Shown: piece after piece, positions 56,651 to 64,000 of the stretch
How positions within the stretch are numbered: the first letter of the stretch is position 1
Layout of the letters: every line of letters starts with the position of its first letter
From: Bdellovibrio sp. BCCA
Lineage (GTDB): Bacteria > Bdellovibrionota > Bdellovibrionia > Bdellovibrionales > Bdellovibrionaceae
Direction of reading: 5' to 3'
Assembly: GCF_037996825.1 (NCBI RefSeq)
Contig: NZ_JBBNAC010000001.1
Span: 1-64,000, forward strand
DNA length: 64,000 nucleotides
Program-made: the position numbers and the translations under genes
The notes under the pieces: generated by a model
Seen by the model: the letters and a program-made list of their open reading frames with translations, nothing else
Told to the model about the DNA's origin: nothing
The model's database searches: none

Positions 56651-57559
56651 ATGAAAGTGGCGGCTCTTGATCTAGGCACAAATACATTTTTGTGCCTTAT
56701 CGCTGAAGGAACAGAAAAAGGAATCACGAAGGTTCATAAAGATTTAGTGCAAGTAGTGCGTTTAGGTCAGGGAGTTGATAAAACGGGAGAGTTCCATCCC
56801 GATGCTTTAACCCGAGCACGCCAATGCCTTACGGAATTTAAAAAAGAAATTGATGTGCAAAAAGTCGATCGCATTCTGGCGATGGCCACGTCGGCGGCGC
56901 GAGATGCAAAAAATGGAAAAGAACTCTTTAAAATGGGCGAAGATTTAGGGATTCCCATTGAAATCATTCCCGGTGAAGACGAAGCCCGTATCACTTATCA
57001 AGGGGCCACAGCGGGTTCTAGCGACGATCAAAAAACTTCTCTCGTGGTTGATGTTGGCGGTGGTTCCACGGAACTTATTTCTGGCCGTGGCACGAAAATT
57101 CTTTTTGGAGAAAGTCTTAATATCGGCGGTGTTCGTTTGACGGAAAAATTTATCAGCACGCAACCTGTTCCGCAAAACGAAAGAGAAAATTTAAAACAGT
57201 ATATTCAAACGCAGTTGCAAACTGTTTTACCGGAACTAAAAAAAGAAAAAATCGATCAAATCATTGCCGTTGCTGGCACGCCCACATCTTTGGTGGCCAT
57301 TGAAGTCGGCGGTTTTGATGAAAAGAAAGTTGATGGTTTCTTTTTGAAGAAGGAACGACTGGCTTATTGGGTGGATGAATTTGCCAACACCACCGTTGAA
57401 GAAAAGAAAACGAAATACGGCCTGGGCGGAAGAGCGGATATTATTTATGCCGGAGCTTCTATTTTACTCGCCGTGATTGAAGCGCTAAACTTACCAGGAA
57501 TGGTTGTATCAACAAAGGGAGTTCGTTATGGCGTTGCTCTGGAGATGCTTCGCAAATAA
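56651..57559 (+). CDS. Ppx/GppA phosphatase
   Basis: Hydrolyses inorganic polyphosphate and/or the pppGpp gamma-phosphate. The 302-residue product has the ASKHA motifs ALDLGTNTFLCLIAEG, VVDVGGGSTEL and VAGTPTSLVAIEVGG, and the length (about 300) fits the catalytic part only, as in the short class, without the C-terminal HD domain. It lies one base after gatB and overlaps the DUF192 gene by 32 bp. Confidence 0.92.
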   Translation: MKVAALDLGTNTFLCLIAEGTEKGITKVHKDLVQVVRLGQGVDKTGEFHPDALTRARQCLTEFKKEIDVQKVDRILAMATSAARDAKNGKELFKMGEDLGIPIEIIPGEDEARITYQGATAGSSDDQKTSLVVDVGGGSTELISGRGTKILFGESLNIGGVRLTEKFISTQPVPQNERENLKQYIQTQLQTVLPELKKEKIDQIIAVAGTPTSLVAIEVGGFDEKKVDGFFLKKERLAYWVDEFANTTVEEKKTKYGLGGRADIIYAGASILLAVIEALNLPGMVVSTKGVRYGVALEMLRK

Positions 57560-57992
57560 AAATTTCTTCGCAGTGGGAATGCTCTCACTGTTTTTATCTT
57601 TTTCGGCTCACGCAAAAGACTTTGATAAAAAGAAGATCACATTAGGAGGCAAGACCTTGGTCGTAGAAGTAGCATCGACTCCTGATCAGCATGAACGTGG
57701 ACTTATGTTCAGAGACAAAATGGGACCAGATGAAGGAATGCTCTTTATATTTAAAAATGAAGAGACCAGATTTTTCTGGATGAAGAATACGTTAATAGAT
57801 CTCGCTATCGGCTACTTCGATAAAAACGGGACGTTGATCGATGTTCAGGAAATGGTCTCTGGTAAAGGAATTCCGGATGCGGAACTTCCGTCGTATCCAA
57901 GTGCAAAACCCGCAAAGTATGCACTAGAGATGAATAAGGGTTGGTTCGACAAAAACAAAGTGAAACTTGGTAGCAAGCTCAAGATCCAGTAA
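57528..57992 (+). CDS. Exported DUF192 protein
   Basis: The 154-residue product has a signal peptide (ending SFSAHA) and the DUF192 fold: VEVASTPDQHERGLMFRDKMGPDEGMLFIFKNEETRFFWMKNTLIDLAIGYFDKNGTLIDVQEM...YALEMNKGWFDKNKVKLGSKL. The function of this family is unknown. I chose the ATG at 57528, behind AAAGGGAG, over a start eight codons upstream. The gene starts inside the Ppx/GppA gene, so it is probably co-translated with it. Confidence 0.85.
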   Translation: MALLWRCFANKNFFAVGMLSLFLSFSAHAKDFDKKKITLGGKTLVVEVASTPDQHERGLMFRDKMGPDEGMLFIFKNEETRFFWMKNTLIDLAIGYFDKNGTLIDVQEMVSGKGIPDAELPSYPSAKPAKYALEMNKGWFDKNKVKLGSKLKIQ

Positions 57993-58107
57993 CCCCAAAA
58001 GTCCAGTGATTTGATTAATATTTGCAAGCCTTCTATCTTGTGCTTTAAATTGTTAATAACGCTTAACTGAAACAGTATGTTTCATAGCATCACTCAAGGA
58101 TGAACAC

Positions 58108-59481
58108 ATGATGAAAAAACTCGTAGTCTTACTAGCGTGCTTAGGTCTGGCCTTCCAGCTAACAAGCTGTACGTCTAAAAATAGTCAAGCGGACTCAGAA
58201 GTAGCAGCTGATTATGATTCTGCCGATCTAGAGAAACTTGAAGGCGACGAAGCGCTTGAAATCGCTGGAGACAACTCTTTAGCAAGCGATCAACTTCCTG
58301 AAGATGCGTTGGGTGAAACGACAACAACGACTGAAACAACTACAACTACAGCTGAATCCACTCCTGGCGAAAGCCAAGCAACAACCGAAAAAACAGATGT
58401 AGCGACAACAACAGAAACAATGCCAGCGGACCCATTTGCCGAATCGACGATGGCAGATGTTCCACCGCCAGCAGAAACTTCGACAACAGTTGTTGACTCG
58501 ACTCCTGCGACAACAGACACAACATCCATGGTTGAAAGCTCTACTAAAACAGAAACTTCAACAACGGTCGTAGACAGTTCTTCAGAAGCTCCCAAGAAAG
58601 CAAGCGCTCCTCTTCAAAAAGTGGCAACGGCTCCTTGGAAAGTTGGCAAAACTTGGTACAACACAGTTTACTTCGCACGCCCTGGCGATTCTCTTGCAAG
58701 CATCAGCCAAATGATTTACGGCGCGGATAAAACGAAAGAGTTGAAAAAAGGAAATCCAACATTCGCTTCTCGCGATGTGCGTCCTGGCGATAAGGTTTAT
58801 TACAACTCTCCACACCGTTCTGATGATTCTTCAAGAATGATTACTTACTACGAAGACAATGGAATGGCTCCAGAAGTTTACGTGGCGAAATCCGGCGATA
58901 ACATCAGAAAAATTTCTAAGGATCTTTTGGGTTATGACAATGCTTGGAAAGAAGTGTGGTCAAGCAACTCTGTAGATTCAAAAGGCAATATTGCTGAAGG
59001 TACGGAACTTCGTTACTGGAGAGGTGGCGCAATTGCAGCTGCTCCGGTTCAGCATCATGAAGAGGCGATCAATTCAATGCCTCCTCCACAAGAACCACAA
59101 GCTCCAGCAATGCCGCCGCCAGAGGCAATGCCTCCTCAACAAGCTCAAGGCGAAATTCCTCCACCCCCAATGCCTGAGCAGCAACCTCCTGGAATGGAAA
59201 TGGCTCCGCCACCACCACCTCCACAAGAAGTTGCTCAAGAGCAAATGGCACCTCCGCCTCCTCCACCAGTTGAGGCTGTGAATCCGCCGGCTCCTCCGCA
59301 ACAACATCATGCGGCAGCTGAAGAAGCTCCAGCGGGCGGCATGGACAACGACACAACAATGGCTTTGGCGGTTGTTGGTCTAGCGGCAGCAGGTTTGGCA
59401 GTTCTTATTGTGATGAGAAAGAAAAGAAGACAAAAAGAGCTTGAACAACAAGCGATGGACAACACTCACGTAGGAACATAA
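58108..59481 (+). CDS. LysM-domain lipoprotein with C-terminal transmembrane anchor
   Basis: The 457-residue product has a lipobox LTSC (Cys21), a Thr/Ser/Glu-rich repeat region (about 70-170), two LysM-type domains (about 183-237: VYFARPGDSLASISQMIYG...VRPGDKVYYNSP; about 252-305: VYVAKSGDNIRKISKDLLGY), a Pro-rich stretch (about 315-410) and a C-terminal membrane helix (about 418-436) ending in KKRRQKE. The lipid at one end and the helix plus basic tail at the other would tie the protein to two membrane faces or twice to one, with peptidoglycan-binding modules in between. It has its own 115-bp upstream gap and a terminator after it. Confidence 0.85.
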   Translation: MMKKLVVLLACLGLAFQLTSCTSKNSQADSEVAADYDSADLEKLEGDEALEIAGDNSLASDQLPEDALGETTTTTETTTTTAESTPGESQATTEKTDVATTTETMPADPFAESTMADVPPPAETSTTVVDSTPATTDTTSMVESSTKTETSTTVVDSSSEAPKKASAPLQKVATAPWKVGKTWYNTVYFARPGDSLASISQMIYGADKTKELKKGNPTFASRDVRPGDKVYYNSPHRSDDSSRMITYYEDNGMAPEVYVAKSGDNIRKISKDLLGYDNAWKEVWSSNSVDSKGNIAEGTELRYWRGGAIAAAPVQHHEEAINSMPPPQEPQAPAMPPPEAMPPQQAQGEIPPPPMPEQQPPGMEMAPPPPPPQEVAQEQMAPPPPPPVEAVNPPAPPQQHHAAAEEAPAGGMDNDTTMALAVVGLAAAGLAVLIVMRKKRRQKELEQQAMDNTHVGT

Positions 59482-59507
59482 TAAAATCCACGGTGAGTAA
59501 AAAAAGA

Positions 59508-59535
59508 AAAGAGCGAGTTTGCACTCGCTCTTTTT
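59508..59535 (+). terminator. Terminator of the LysM protein gene
   Basis: GAGCGAG (59511-59517) and CTCGCTC (59524-59530) form the stem with loop TTTGCA, followed by TTTTTATTTTT; A residues precede it. It can also serve the minus-strand PilZ gene. Confidence 0.92.
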
Positions 59536-59558
59536 ATTTTTGGTGTTTTGGTTTTTTA

Positions 59559-59927
59559 CTATCCGACCTTTTTAAAGATCGTATCCATCACAGATCTTCG
59601 ATCTTCCCGACTATTCTCGACGAAGTAGATCAAGTCATCGACGATCTGAACGTCTCTGTTATTCACAGGCATGAATTTCACTCCACAGCCTACTGAATTA
59701 GTCCAGATCACATGAGCAGCCACTTTGCGCTCACGACCTGCAACTATAAATACTAAGTTTAACTTTTCGTTGGCTCGCACGTCCCCACCGACAAATTCTA
59801 GAAAGGCTCCTGAGATGCTGATATTTTTAAGCGTGCCTTTAGTTTGTTCGCGCGCATAGTTGCGCTTAAACGAAACCTCTAGGTTCAGAGGGGTTCTTGG
59901 TGCCGGAACATTAACTGTGTCCTCCAC
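59559..59927 (-). CDS. PilZ-domain protein
   Basis: Likely cyclic di-GMP receptor. The 122-residue product is a single PilZ domain with RNYAR (R22-x3-R26) and NISISG (N35-x-S-x-x-G40), the two ligand-binding motifs, then AFLEF and HVIWTNSVGCGVKF. The GTG start lies behind AAGGAG. No effector domain is attached. It is separated by 280 bp from the L,D-transpeptidase gene. Confidence 0.9.
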   Translation of the reverse strand: MEDTVNVPAPRTPLNLEVSFKRNYAREQTKGTLKNISISGAFLEFVGGDVRANEKLNLVFIVAGRERKVAAHVIWTNSVGCGVKFMPVNNRDVQIVDDLIYFVENSREDRRSVMDTIFKKVG

Positions 59928-60104
59928 GTTAGACTCCTTATGCTTAATATGCGGATACTATCCTTTCGGTATTACTTACGAAAAATTAATAGGTAGTCGG
60001 GGTCATTTTTATTAAAACAGAGCAAAATCTCGGAAAACTAGACCAAGCTTGACTCACATTTAAACACTTGAAAGGGCTTCAATATTTTAAAACTGATTTG
60101 AAAT

Positions 60105-60209
60105 TTAAGAAGAGGGACTGCGTCCACATCCGGAACAACATCCAGAACAAGTTTTGCAGTTTGGGCTCTCTAGGAGAGCCCGGAGATGTTTCAAATTGAG
60201 ACGAAGTGA
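60105..60209 (-). other. In-frame Cys-rich 34-codon frame directly after the L,D-transpeptidase stop
   Basis: Read on from the TAA at 60210, the same frame stays open for 34 codons and ends NCKTCSGCCSGCGRSPSS before TAA (60105-60107). A TTG at 60194-60192 could start a 29-residue peptide with five cysteines, but no ribosome site is visible. It contains the near-repeat TGTTCTGGATGT/TGTTCCGGATGT and a perfect GGGCTCTC/GAGAGCCC hairpin (60162-60180). It could be stop-codon read-through, a tiny gene or a chance frame. Confidence 0.3.
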
Positions 60210-60989
60210 TTATTTCTGACTGACGCGAACTTCTTTTCCTGAAAGAGCTTCATCCATCAACGTCGGATGATAGTGCATAATCAAGCTTCCACCCTTAAGT
60301 AGAGGAATAATTTTATCAGCAATCGCACGAGAAACTGCAGGACATCCCCAGCTCACACCCAAGCGTCCGTATTTCTGCCCCGTTCTTTCATTGGTAGAGT
60401 TGATGAAGTCTTCACCCACATACCAGGCGCCGTGCAAAACGATATCGCGATTGTACGCTTCATCATTAGAACGTTCCAAACCATACATGCGCAGAGTGTT
60501 TCCGTAATGACCTTGGTAAACTTCTCCAGTGAGATACATTCCTAAGGAAGTTTGTTTTGAATCTTTGATGTTGCTAAATTTCGTCGGAATATCCGTGCTG
60601 CCGCTGCCAAGTCCGTGAGAAACATAGTACTTGTTCACATCACCTGTTTTTAGATTGATTAGATAAAAGCGACGCTGTGAAGAAGGTGAACCGAAGTCAA
60701 CGATAGCCACATATGTTGGTGAGTTCAGTGTGACAGTTTTGTTGGAACGAGTGCGTTTTTCTTCTTCGCAAGGCTTCACGCTGGAAGCATCACGTCCTTC
60801 ACAAGTGTAAGTGTCTTGGTTGAAAGAGCGACCCTGAAACTCATCCATAAACTTCACAAGTTTTTCGTACGCTTGAACGGGAACACCTTGGCTTAAAATC
60901 TTTTTTGTAATCGCTGTTGCCGGAGCTGCTTGCGCTGCTAACGAACTAAAGAGAATCAAGGCACTTGTCACAGTGTGAACGAGCTTCAT
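60210..60989 (-). CDS. Exported L,D-transpeptidase-like (murein, YkuD_2-type) protein
   Basis: The 259-residue product has a signal peptide (MKLVHTVTSALILFSSLAAQA) and a catalytic domain of the murein L,D-transpeptidase type: VAIVDFGSPSSQRRFYLINL, VSHGLGSGS, DIVLHGAWYVG (His), GRLGVSWGCPAVS with the active-site cysteine. Such enzymes crosslink or modify peptidoglycan with D-amino acids or attach proteins. GGAGAC precedes the ATG. In Bdellovibrio several such enzymes act on the prey wall; a predation role for this one is not shown by sequence. Confidence 0.88.
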   Translation of the reverse strand: MKLVHTVTSALILFSSLAAQAAPATAITKKILSQGVPVQAYEKLVKFMDEFQGRSFNQDTYTCEGRDASSVKPCEEEKRTRSNKTVTLNSPTYVAIVDFGSPSSQRRFYLINLKTGDVNKYYVSHGLGSGSTDIPTKFSNIKDSKQTSLGMYLTGEVYQGHYGNTLRMYGLERSNDEAYNRDIVLHGAWYVGEDFINSTNERTGQKYGRLGVSWGCPAVSRAIADKIIPLLKGGSLIMHYHPTLMDEALSGKEVRVSQK

Positions 60990-61354
60990 AATAAAGTCTC
61001 CATTGCTAGATTGAAACTTTATAAGGGATTTTATTTAGACAGAAAACTGTCAGGAATTAGATAGGGAAAAAACACAGGACTGTCAGAATTTTAGATAGTT
61101 TTGAATTTAGAAGGAGATATTTTGAGAACTTTTTAAGAGTTTAATGATGGTTAAGACCTTAATGATTTCTATATCTTACACAGGCCCCCTAAGAAAACTC
61201 GAGATCCTTATATTCCCGGAAAAGATTTTCGGTTGACAAGAACTAGCCCCATCGCGGAAAGTTAGGGCAAGCAAAACAGTTTAGTTCCAATCGGATCAAA
61301 CTTCTTAATCTAAGATCCTCTTTTTCTTTATTTAATCCTACAAGGAGAATTTGT
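60990..61354 (+). promoter_or_regulatory. 365-bp leader/promoter region of rho
   Basis: Long gene-free gap between the minus-strand L,D-transpeptidase start and rho. TTGACA at 61233-61238 is a -35 candidate without a convincing -10. An open frame of 30 codons starts at 61144 (MMVKTLMISISYTGP...), with only AAGAG before it. A long leader would suit the autoregulation known for rho. No other feature is clear. Confidence 0.4.
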
Positions 61355-63097
61355 TTGTCTGAGCCCAAAGATTCACAAGGCGTTGAAGTCGTGAAGAAGC
61401 GCACTCGCACAAAAGTCGCTGAAGAAACACCCGCTGAGTCTGCACCACAAGCCGCTGCACCAGCCCCAGAGCCGGTAGCCGCTGAAACTTCCACTACTGC
61501 AGCTCCAACTTCCGAAGCTTCCGCTTCCACCCCAGCTCCACAACAAGAACCACAACAGCAACAACAAAGACAAGATCGTCCCCAACACCAACAACGTCGC
61601 GAATTCCGTCCAAACAATCGTGATAACCGTGACAACCGCGATAATCGCGGCGGTGGACATCGTCATGATAGAAACAACGGACAACAACGCCGTGATTTCC
61701 GTAATGATCGCGGTGACCGTGGTGACAGACACCGTGATGAAGGTCAACCTGTAGGAGACGATACACAGCACTCAACTCCACCAGCGCAAACGCAAGAAGT
61801 GGATTTGGCTGATATTCAATTAACCGATGAAGAGAAAACTTGGTTATCTTCAAAGGACTTGAAATCAAAAAACATCACGCAGCTGACTGAGCTTGCGACA
61901 AAACTAAAAATCGAAAACGCCGCAGGTCTTCGTCGTCAAGACATGATCTTTGAAATCTTGAAGCGTGCCGCGAAACTAGGACAAGATATTTACGGTTCTG
62001 GTGTTCTTGAAATCCTGCCTGATGGTTACGGTTTCTTGCGTTCTCCAGATTACAACTATCTTCCGGGTCCGGATGATATCTACGTTTCTCCATCACAAAT
62101 TCGTCGTTTTGGTTTGAGAACAGGTGACACGGTCACAGGAACTGTTCGTCCTCCAAAAGATGGTGAGCGTTACTTTGCACTTTTGAAAGTAGATTCATTG
62201 AATTTTGAAACTACTGAAAAAGGTAAAGACAAAATCCTTTTCGACAACTTAACGCCGCTTTATCCAAATGAAAGACTTAAACTTGAGCACAGCCCTGGAG
62301 AGTACACAACACGTGTCGTGGATTTGATGGCTCCTCTTGGAAAAGGTCAACGTGCCTTGATCGTCGCACCTCCAAGAACTGGTAAAACAGTTTTGATGCA
62401 ACAAATTGCGAACGCGATCACTCACAATCATCCGGAAGTAAAATTGATCGTTCTATTGATCGATGAACGTCCGGAAGAGGTGACTGACATGCAACGTACT
62501 GTAAAAGGTGAAGTTGTATCGTCAACATTCGATGAGCCACCAACTCGCCACGTTCAAGTTGCAGAGATGGTTATCGAAAAAGCAAAACGCTTGGTTGAGC
62601 ACAAACACGACGTGGTGATCCTGCTTGATTCCATCACTCGTTTGGCCCGCGCTTACAACACGGTTGTTCCTCCTTCTGGAAAAATCTTGTCAGGTGGTGT
62701 GGATTCCAACGCCCTTCACAAACCAAAACGTTTCTTCGGTGCTGCTCGTAACATCGAAGAAGGTGGATCTTTGACGATCATCGCAACAGCGTTGATCGAC
62801 ACAGGTTCTCGTATGGATGAGGTTATCTTCGAGGAATTTAAAGGTACAGGTAATGCCGAGATCCACTTGGATCGTAAGCTTATGGAAAAACGTATCTTCC
62901 CTTGCATGGACATCAACAAGTCCGGCACTCGTAAAGAAGATTTGCTTGTAGAAAAAGCGGACTTGAACCGTTTGTGGATCTTGAGAAAAGTTCTTGCTCC
63001 AATGAATCCCGTCGACGCCATGGAATTCCTGCTCGACAAAGTTGGAAACACAAAAACAAATCTCGACTTCCTAAAAGCCATGTCCGGCCCCGGCTAA
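61355..63097 (+). CDS. rho: Transcription termination factor Rho with a long low-complexity N-terminal region
   Basis: RNA-dependent hexameric ATPase that releases RNA polymerase. The 580-residue product starts at TTG behind AAGGAGA and carries an insert-like N-terminal part (about 20-150) made of Ala/Pro/Glu, then Gln/Arg/Asn/Asp repeats ([35 protein letters not shown]). After it come the N-terminal helical domain, the RNA-binding cold-shock-like domain ([31 protein letters not shown]), the Walker A APPRTGKT at about 338-346, [13 protein letters not shown] and [12 protein letters not shown], ending LKAMSGPG. The core is complete. Confidence 0.97.
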   Translation: MSEPKDSQGVEVVKKRTRTKVAEETPAESAPQAAAPAPEPVAAETSTTAAPTSEASASTPAPQQEPQQQQQRQDRPQHQQRREFRPNNRDNRDNRDNRGGGHRHDRNNGQQRRDFRNDRGDRGDRHRDEGQPVGDDTQHSTPPAQTQEVDLADIQLTDEEKTWLSSKDLKSKNITQLTELATKLKIENAAGLRRQDMIFEILKRAAKLGQDIYGSGVLEILPDGYGFLRSPDYNYLPGPDDIYVSPSQIRRFGLRTGDTVTGTVRPPKDGERYFALLKVDSLNFETTEKGKDKILFDNLTPLYPNERLKLEHSPGEYTTRVVDLMAPLGKGQRALIVAPPRTGKTVLMQQIANAITHNHPEVKLIVLLIDERPEEVTDMQRTVKGEVVSSTFDEPPTRHVQVAEMVIEKAKRLVEHKHDVVILLDSITRLARAYNTVVPPSGKILSGGVDSNALHKPKRFFGAARNIEEGGSLTIIATALIDTGSRMDEVIFEEFKGTGNAEIHLDRKLMEKRIFPCMDINKSGTRKEDLLVEKADLNRLWILRKVLAPMNPVDAMEFLLDKVGNTKTNLDFLKAMSGPG

Positions 63098-63133
63098 AAG
63101 GTGCCTGCTTCTTTTTTCTGGCTACAACGCACA

Positions 63134-63161
63134 AAAGGGAGTCGTAAGACTCCCTTTGTTT
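63134..63161 (+). terminator. Terminator after rho
   Basis: AAAGGGAGTC (63134-63143), loop GTAA, GACTCCCTTT (63148-63157), followed by GTTT: a perfect 10-bp stem, with a short T tract. Confidence 0.8.
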
Positions 63162-63200
63162 CAGGCTCCTGCCCTTATTAACCCCTTTGGGGCTGGCGCG

Positions 63201-63228
63201 AAAAAATCCCTCCTGGGATTTTTTTTCG
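63201..63228. terminator. Second hairpin, facing the minus-strand secreted protein gene
   Basis: AAAAAATCCC (63201-63210), loop TCCT, GGGATTTTTTTT (63215-63226) is a perfect stem with A and T runs on both sides, so it can act for both rho and the minus-strand gene ending at 63232. It is part of a GGCTCCTGCCCT... module also present at 36174-36231. Confidence 0.85.
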
Positions 63229-63231
63229 TTT

Positions 63232-63594
63232 TTAAGGCTTCGGTTGTTGTTTCTTTAAGGTGTCCGTTTCGCAGCCACCATACAGTTGATTGCTGATAGA
63301 ACCTTCAAACGGATAAACGAAATCAGACATTCCGTCGGAACCTTCTTTCGTCAAATTCACTTCAAGATATTGCGTAATTCCATCGGCGGTGATTTTTAAA
63401 ATCCCACCTTTTTGATAAGTCACGTGTCCCGTGGTTTCAGCGGACCCTTCATCGGGAGACGTCACCGTAATTTTATTTGTTTCAGAATTATATGTGACGG
63501 TTAAAAATGGTTCGGTGAATGAACAGTAAATACTTTCAGCGTGAACCGCGCCAGTAAAGGCAAGCAGTGTTGCTGTGAAAAGCAGGAACTTCAT
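63232..63594 (-). CDS. Small secreted protein of unknown function
   Basis: The 120-residue product has a signal peptide (MKFLLFTATLLAFTGAVHA) and a predicted beta-rich mature part (SIYCSFTEPFLTVTYNSETNKITVTSPDEG, ILKITADGITQYLEVNLTKEGSD) with two cysteines (YC near the start, GGC near the end) that may form a disulfide. AAGGAGG is a strong ribosome site. No family recognised. Confidence 0.82.
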   Translation of the reverse strand: MKFLLFTATLLAFTGAVHAESIYCSFTEPFLTVTYNSETNKITVTSPDEGSAETTGHVTYQKGGILKITADGITQYLEVNLTKEGSDGMSDFVYPFEGSISNQLYGGCETDTLKKQQPKP

Positions 63595-63699
63595 AAAACC
63601 TCCTTGAGCATCGCGACTAGATTCAAGGAGGTTTCAGAAACCAGCAAGAGCCGCTTTTGCTTTAAGATAAAAAGCAAAACAGAAATTGCTGGAAAACAA

Positions 63700-64000
63700 T
63701 CACCACATGCTTTGCGCTTTATTAAGCCAACGTAAAAGCGGCATCATCGCTTTAAACTCTTTAGCAACTTTTTTCGGGAAATCCTTTTTGTAAGCCGCAC
63801 TTTCTTCAAAAGTGTTTGAGACAAAAAATTGCTTGTGGCGAAGATATTCAATCATCGGATGCTCAGCAGAAATTCCGCGCGGAGTTGTTTTAAGCTTTTC
63901 ACCCTCAAGACCGTTGAAATGTTTTTTAAACTCTTTGCTTTCAACGATGTCTAAAAATGCGTCGGGATTTTTCAAAATAGCTTCGCGAATTTTTCTGAGC
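63700..64000 (-). CDS. DUF2461-family protein, C-terminal part (cut by window edge)
   Basis: The frame runs off the right edge on the minus strand, so the start is missing; about 100 residues are visible: LRKIREAILKNPDAFLDIVES, FKKHFNGLEGEKLKTTPRGISAEHPMIEYLRHKQFFVSNTF. The LRKIR...ILKNP, the LK-TPRG and HPMIEYLRHKQF blocks are typical of the DUF2461 family, whose function is unknown. It ends with LLRWLNKAQSMW. No in-frame methionine near 63975 should be taken as the start. Confidence 0.75.
   Translation of the reverse strand, partial: LRKIREAILKNPDAFLDIVESKEFKKHFNGLEGEKLKTTPRGISAEHPMIEYLRHKQFFVSNTFEESAAYKKDFPKKVAKEFKAMMPLLRWLNKAQSMW

Noticed and set aside
58310-58590. Thr/Ser codon repeats as a DNA tandem repeat
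   Set aside because: They are imperfect ACA/ACG/ACT codon runs of a Thr-rich linker in a real protein, not a regular DNA repeat.
61144-61236. 30-codon leader peptide before rho
   Set aside because: Only a weak AAGAG site and no recognisable regulatory codons; mentioned in the leader entry but not called.
61243-61868. Cys-, Ser- and Val-rich open frames antisense to the rho N-terminus
   Set aside because: They arise from the repetitive codons of the Q/R/N/D-rich segment; the low complexity explains their odd composition.

Overview
The window opens exactly on the start codon of dnaA and runs through dnaN, recF, gyrB and gyrA, so it is the origin-proximal part of a bacterial chromosome. The gene content and order point to a predatory bacterium of the Bdellovibrio group (Bdellovibrionota), close to Bdellovibrio bacteriovorus. 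The markers are a 64-residue single-domain histone matching the known B. bacteriovorus histone Bd0055, a Wolinella/Bacillus-type di-haem succinate dehydrogenase, a GatCAB amidotransferase, many exported lipoproteins, secreted proteases, and PilZ and FHA signalling proteins. This is inferred from recognised sequences, not from a search. I see no tRNA, rRNA, CRISPR array, transposase or prophage gene; this is core chromosome.

Layout. 1-8.9 kb: dnaA, a compact oriC (DnaA boxes, DnaA-trios, AT-rich tract) in the dnaA-dnaN gap, then dnaN, recF, gyrB and gyrA. 8.9-11.5 kb: a lipoprotein and the Fo part of ATP synthase (AtpZ-like, AtpI-like, a, c); F1 genes are not here. A 110-bp palindrome and a terminator close the operon. 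11.5-12.9 kb: a MerR-type regulator fused to what looks like a degenerate Mur-ligase/cyanophycin-synthetase domain, a 32-residue membrane protein whose ribosome binding site lies in a hairpin, and an unexplained structured RNA region. 12.9-20.5 kb, minus strand: phosphomannomutase, pdxA, three consecutive PpiC-type periplasmic foldases, a DUF374 acyltransferase and etfBA. 20.6-24.1 kb: sdhCAB. 24.3-32.5 kb: secreted S8 and S1 proteases that share an upstream motif, an FHA / alpha-beta hydrolase / DUF3095 cyclase-like module on the minus strand, and rpsF-DUF2232-rplI without rpsR. 32.6-36.2 kb, minus strand: a short-chain dehydrogenase, dnaB, a Fis-like regulator and queE.

36.3-46.7 kb: ftsK, a secreted protein, a TPR-like protein, then a tightly overlapping lysine/diaminopimelate operon (lptM-like, dapF, dapA, dapB, a HPPK-like pseudoenzyme), transaldolase and two exported proteins. 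46.7-53.3 kb: murD diverging from a membrane metallophosphoesterase, the histone, a Cys-containing exported protein and ligA. 53.4-59.5 kb: gatCAB, a Ppx/GppA phosphatase, a DUF192 protein and a two-ended (lipid plus transmembrane) LysM protein. 59.5-64 kb: a PilZ protein, an L,D-transpeptidase, rho with a long low-complexity N-terminal tail, a small secreted protein and a DUF2461 gene cut by the window edge.

Together the genes cover replication start and supercoiling, chromatin, cell-envelope assembly (diaminopimelate, MurD, L,D-transpeptidase, LptM, periplasmic foldases) and respiration (ETF, SDH, ATP synthase). The items I rate highest for follow-up are the MerR/Mur-like fusion with its downstream small protein and RNA, the histone, the HPPK pseudoenzyme inside the dap operon, the DUF3095 signalling module, and the terminator-shaped hairpin inside the first codons of a foldase gene.
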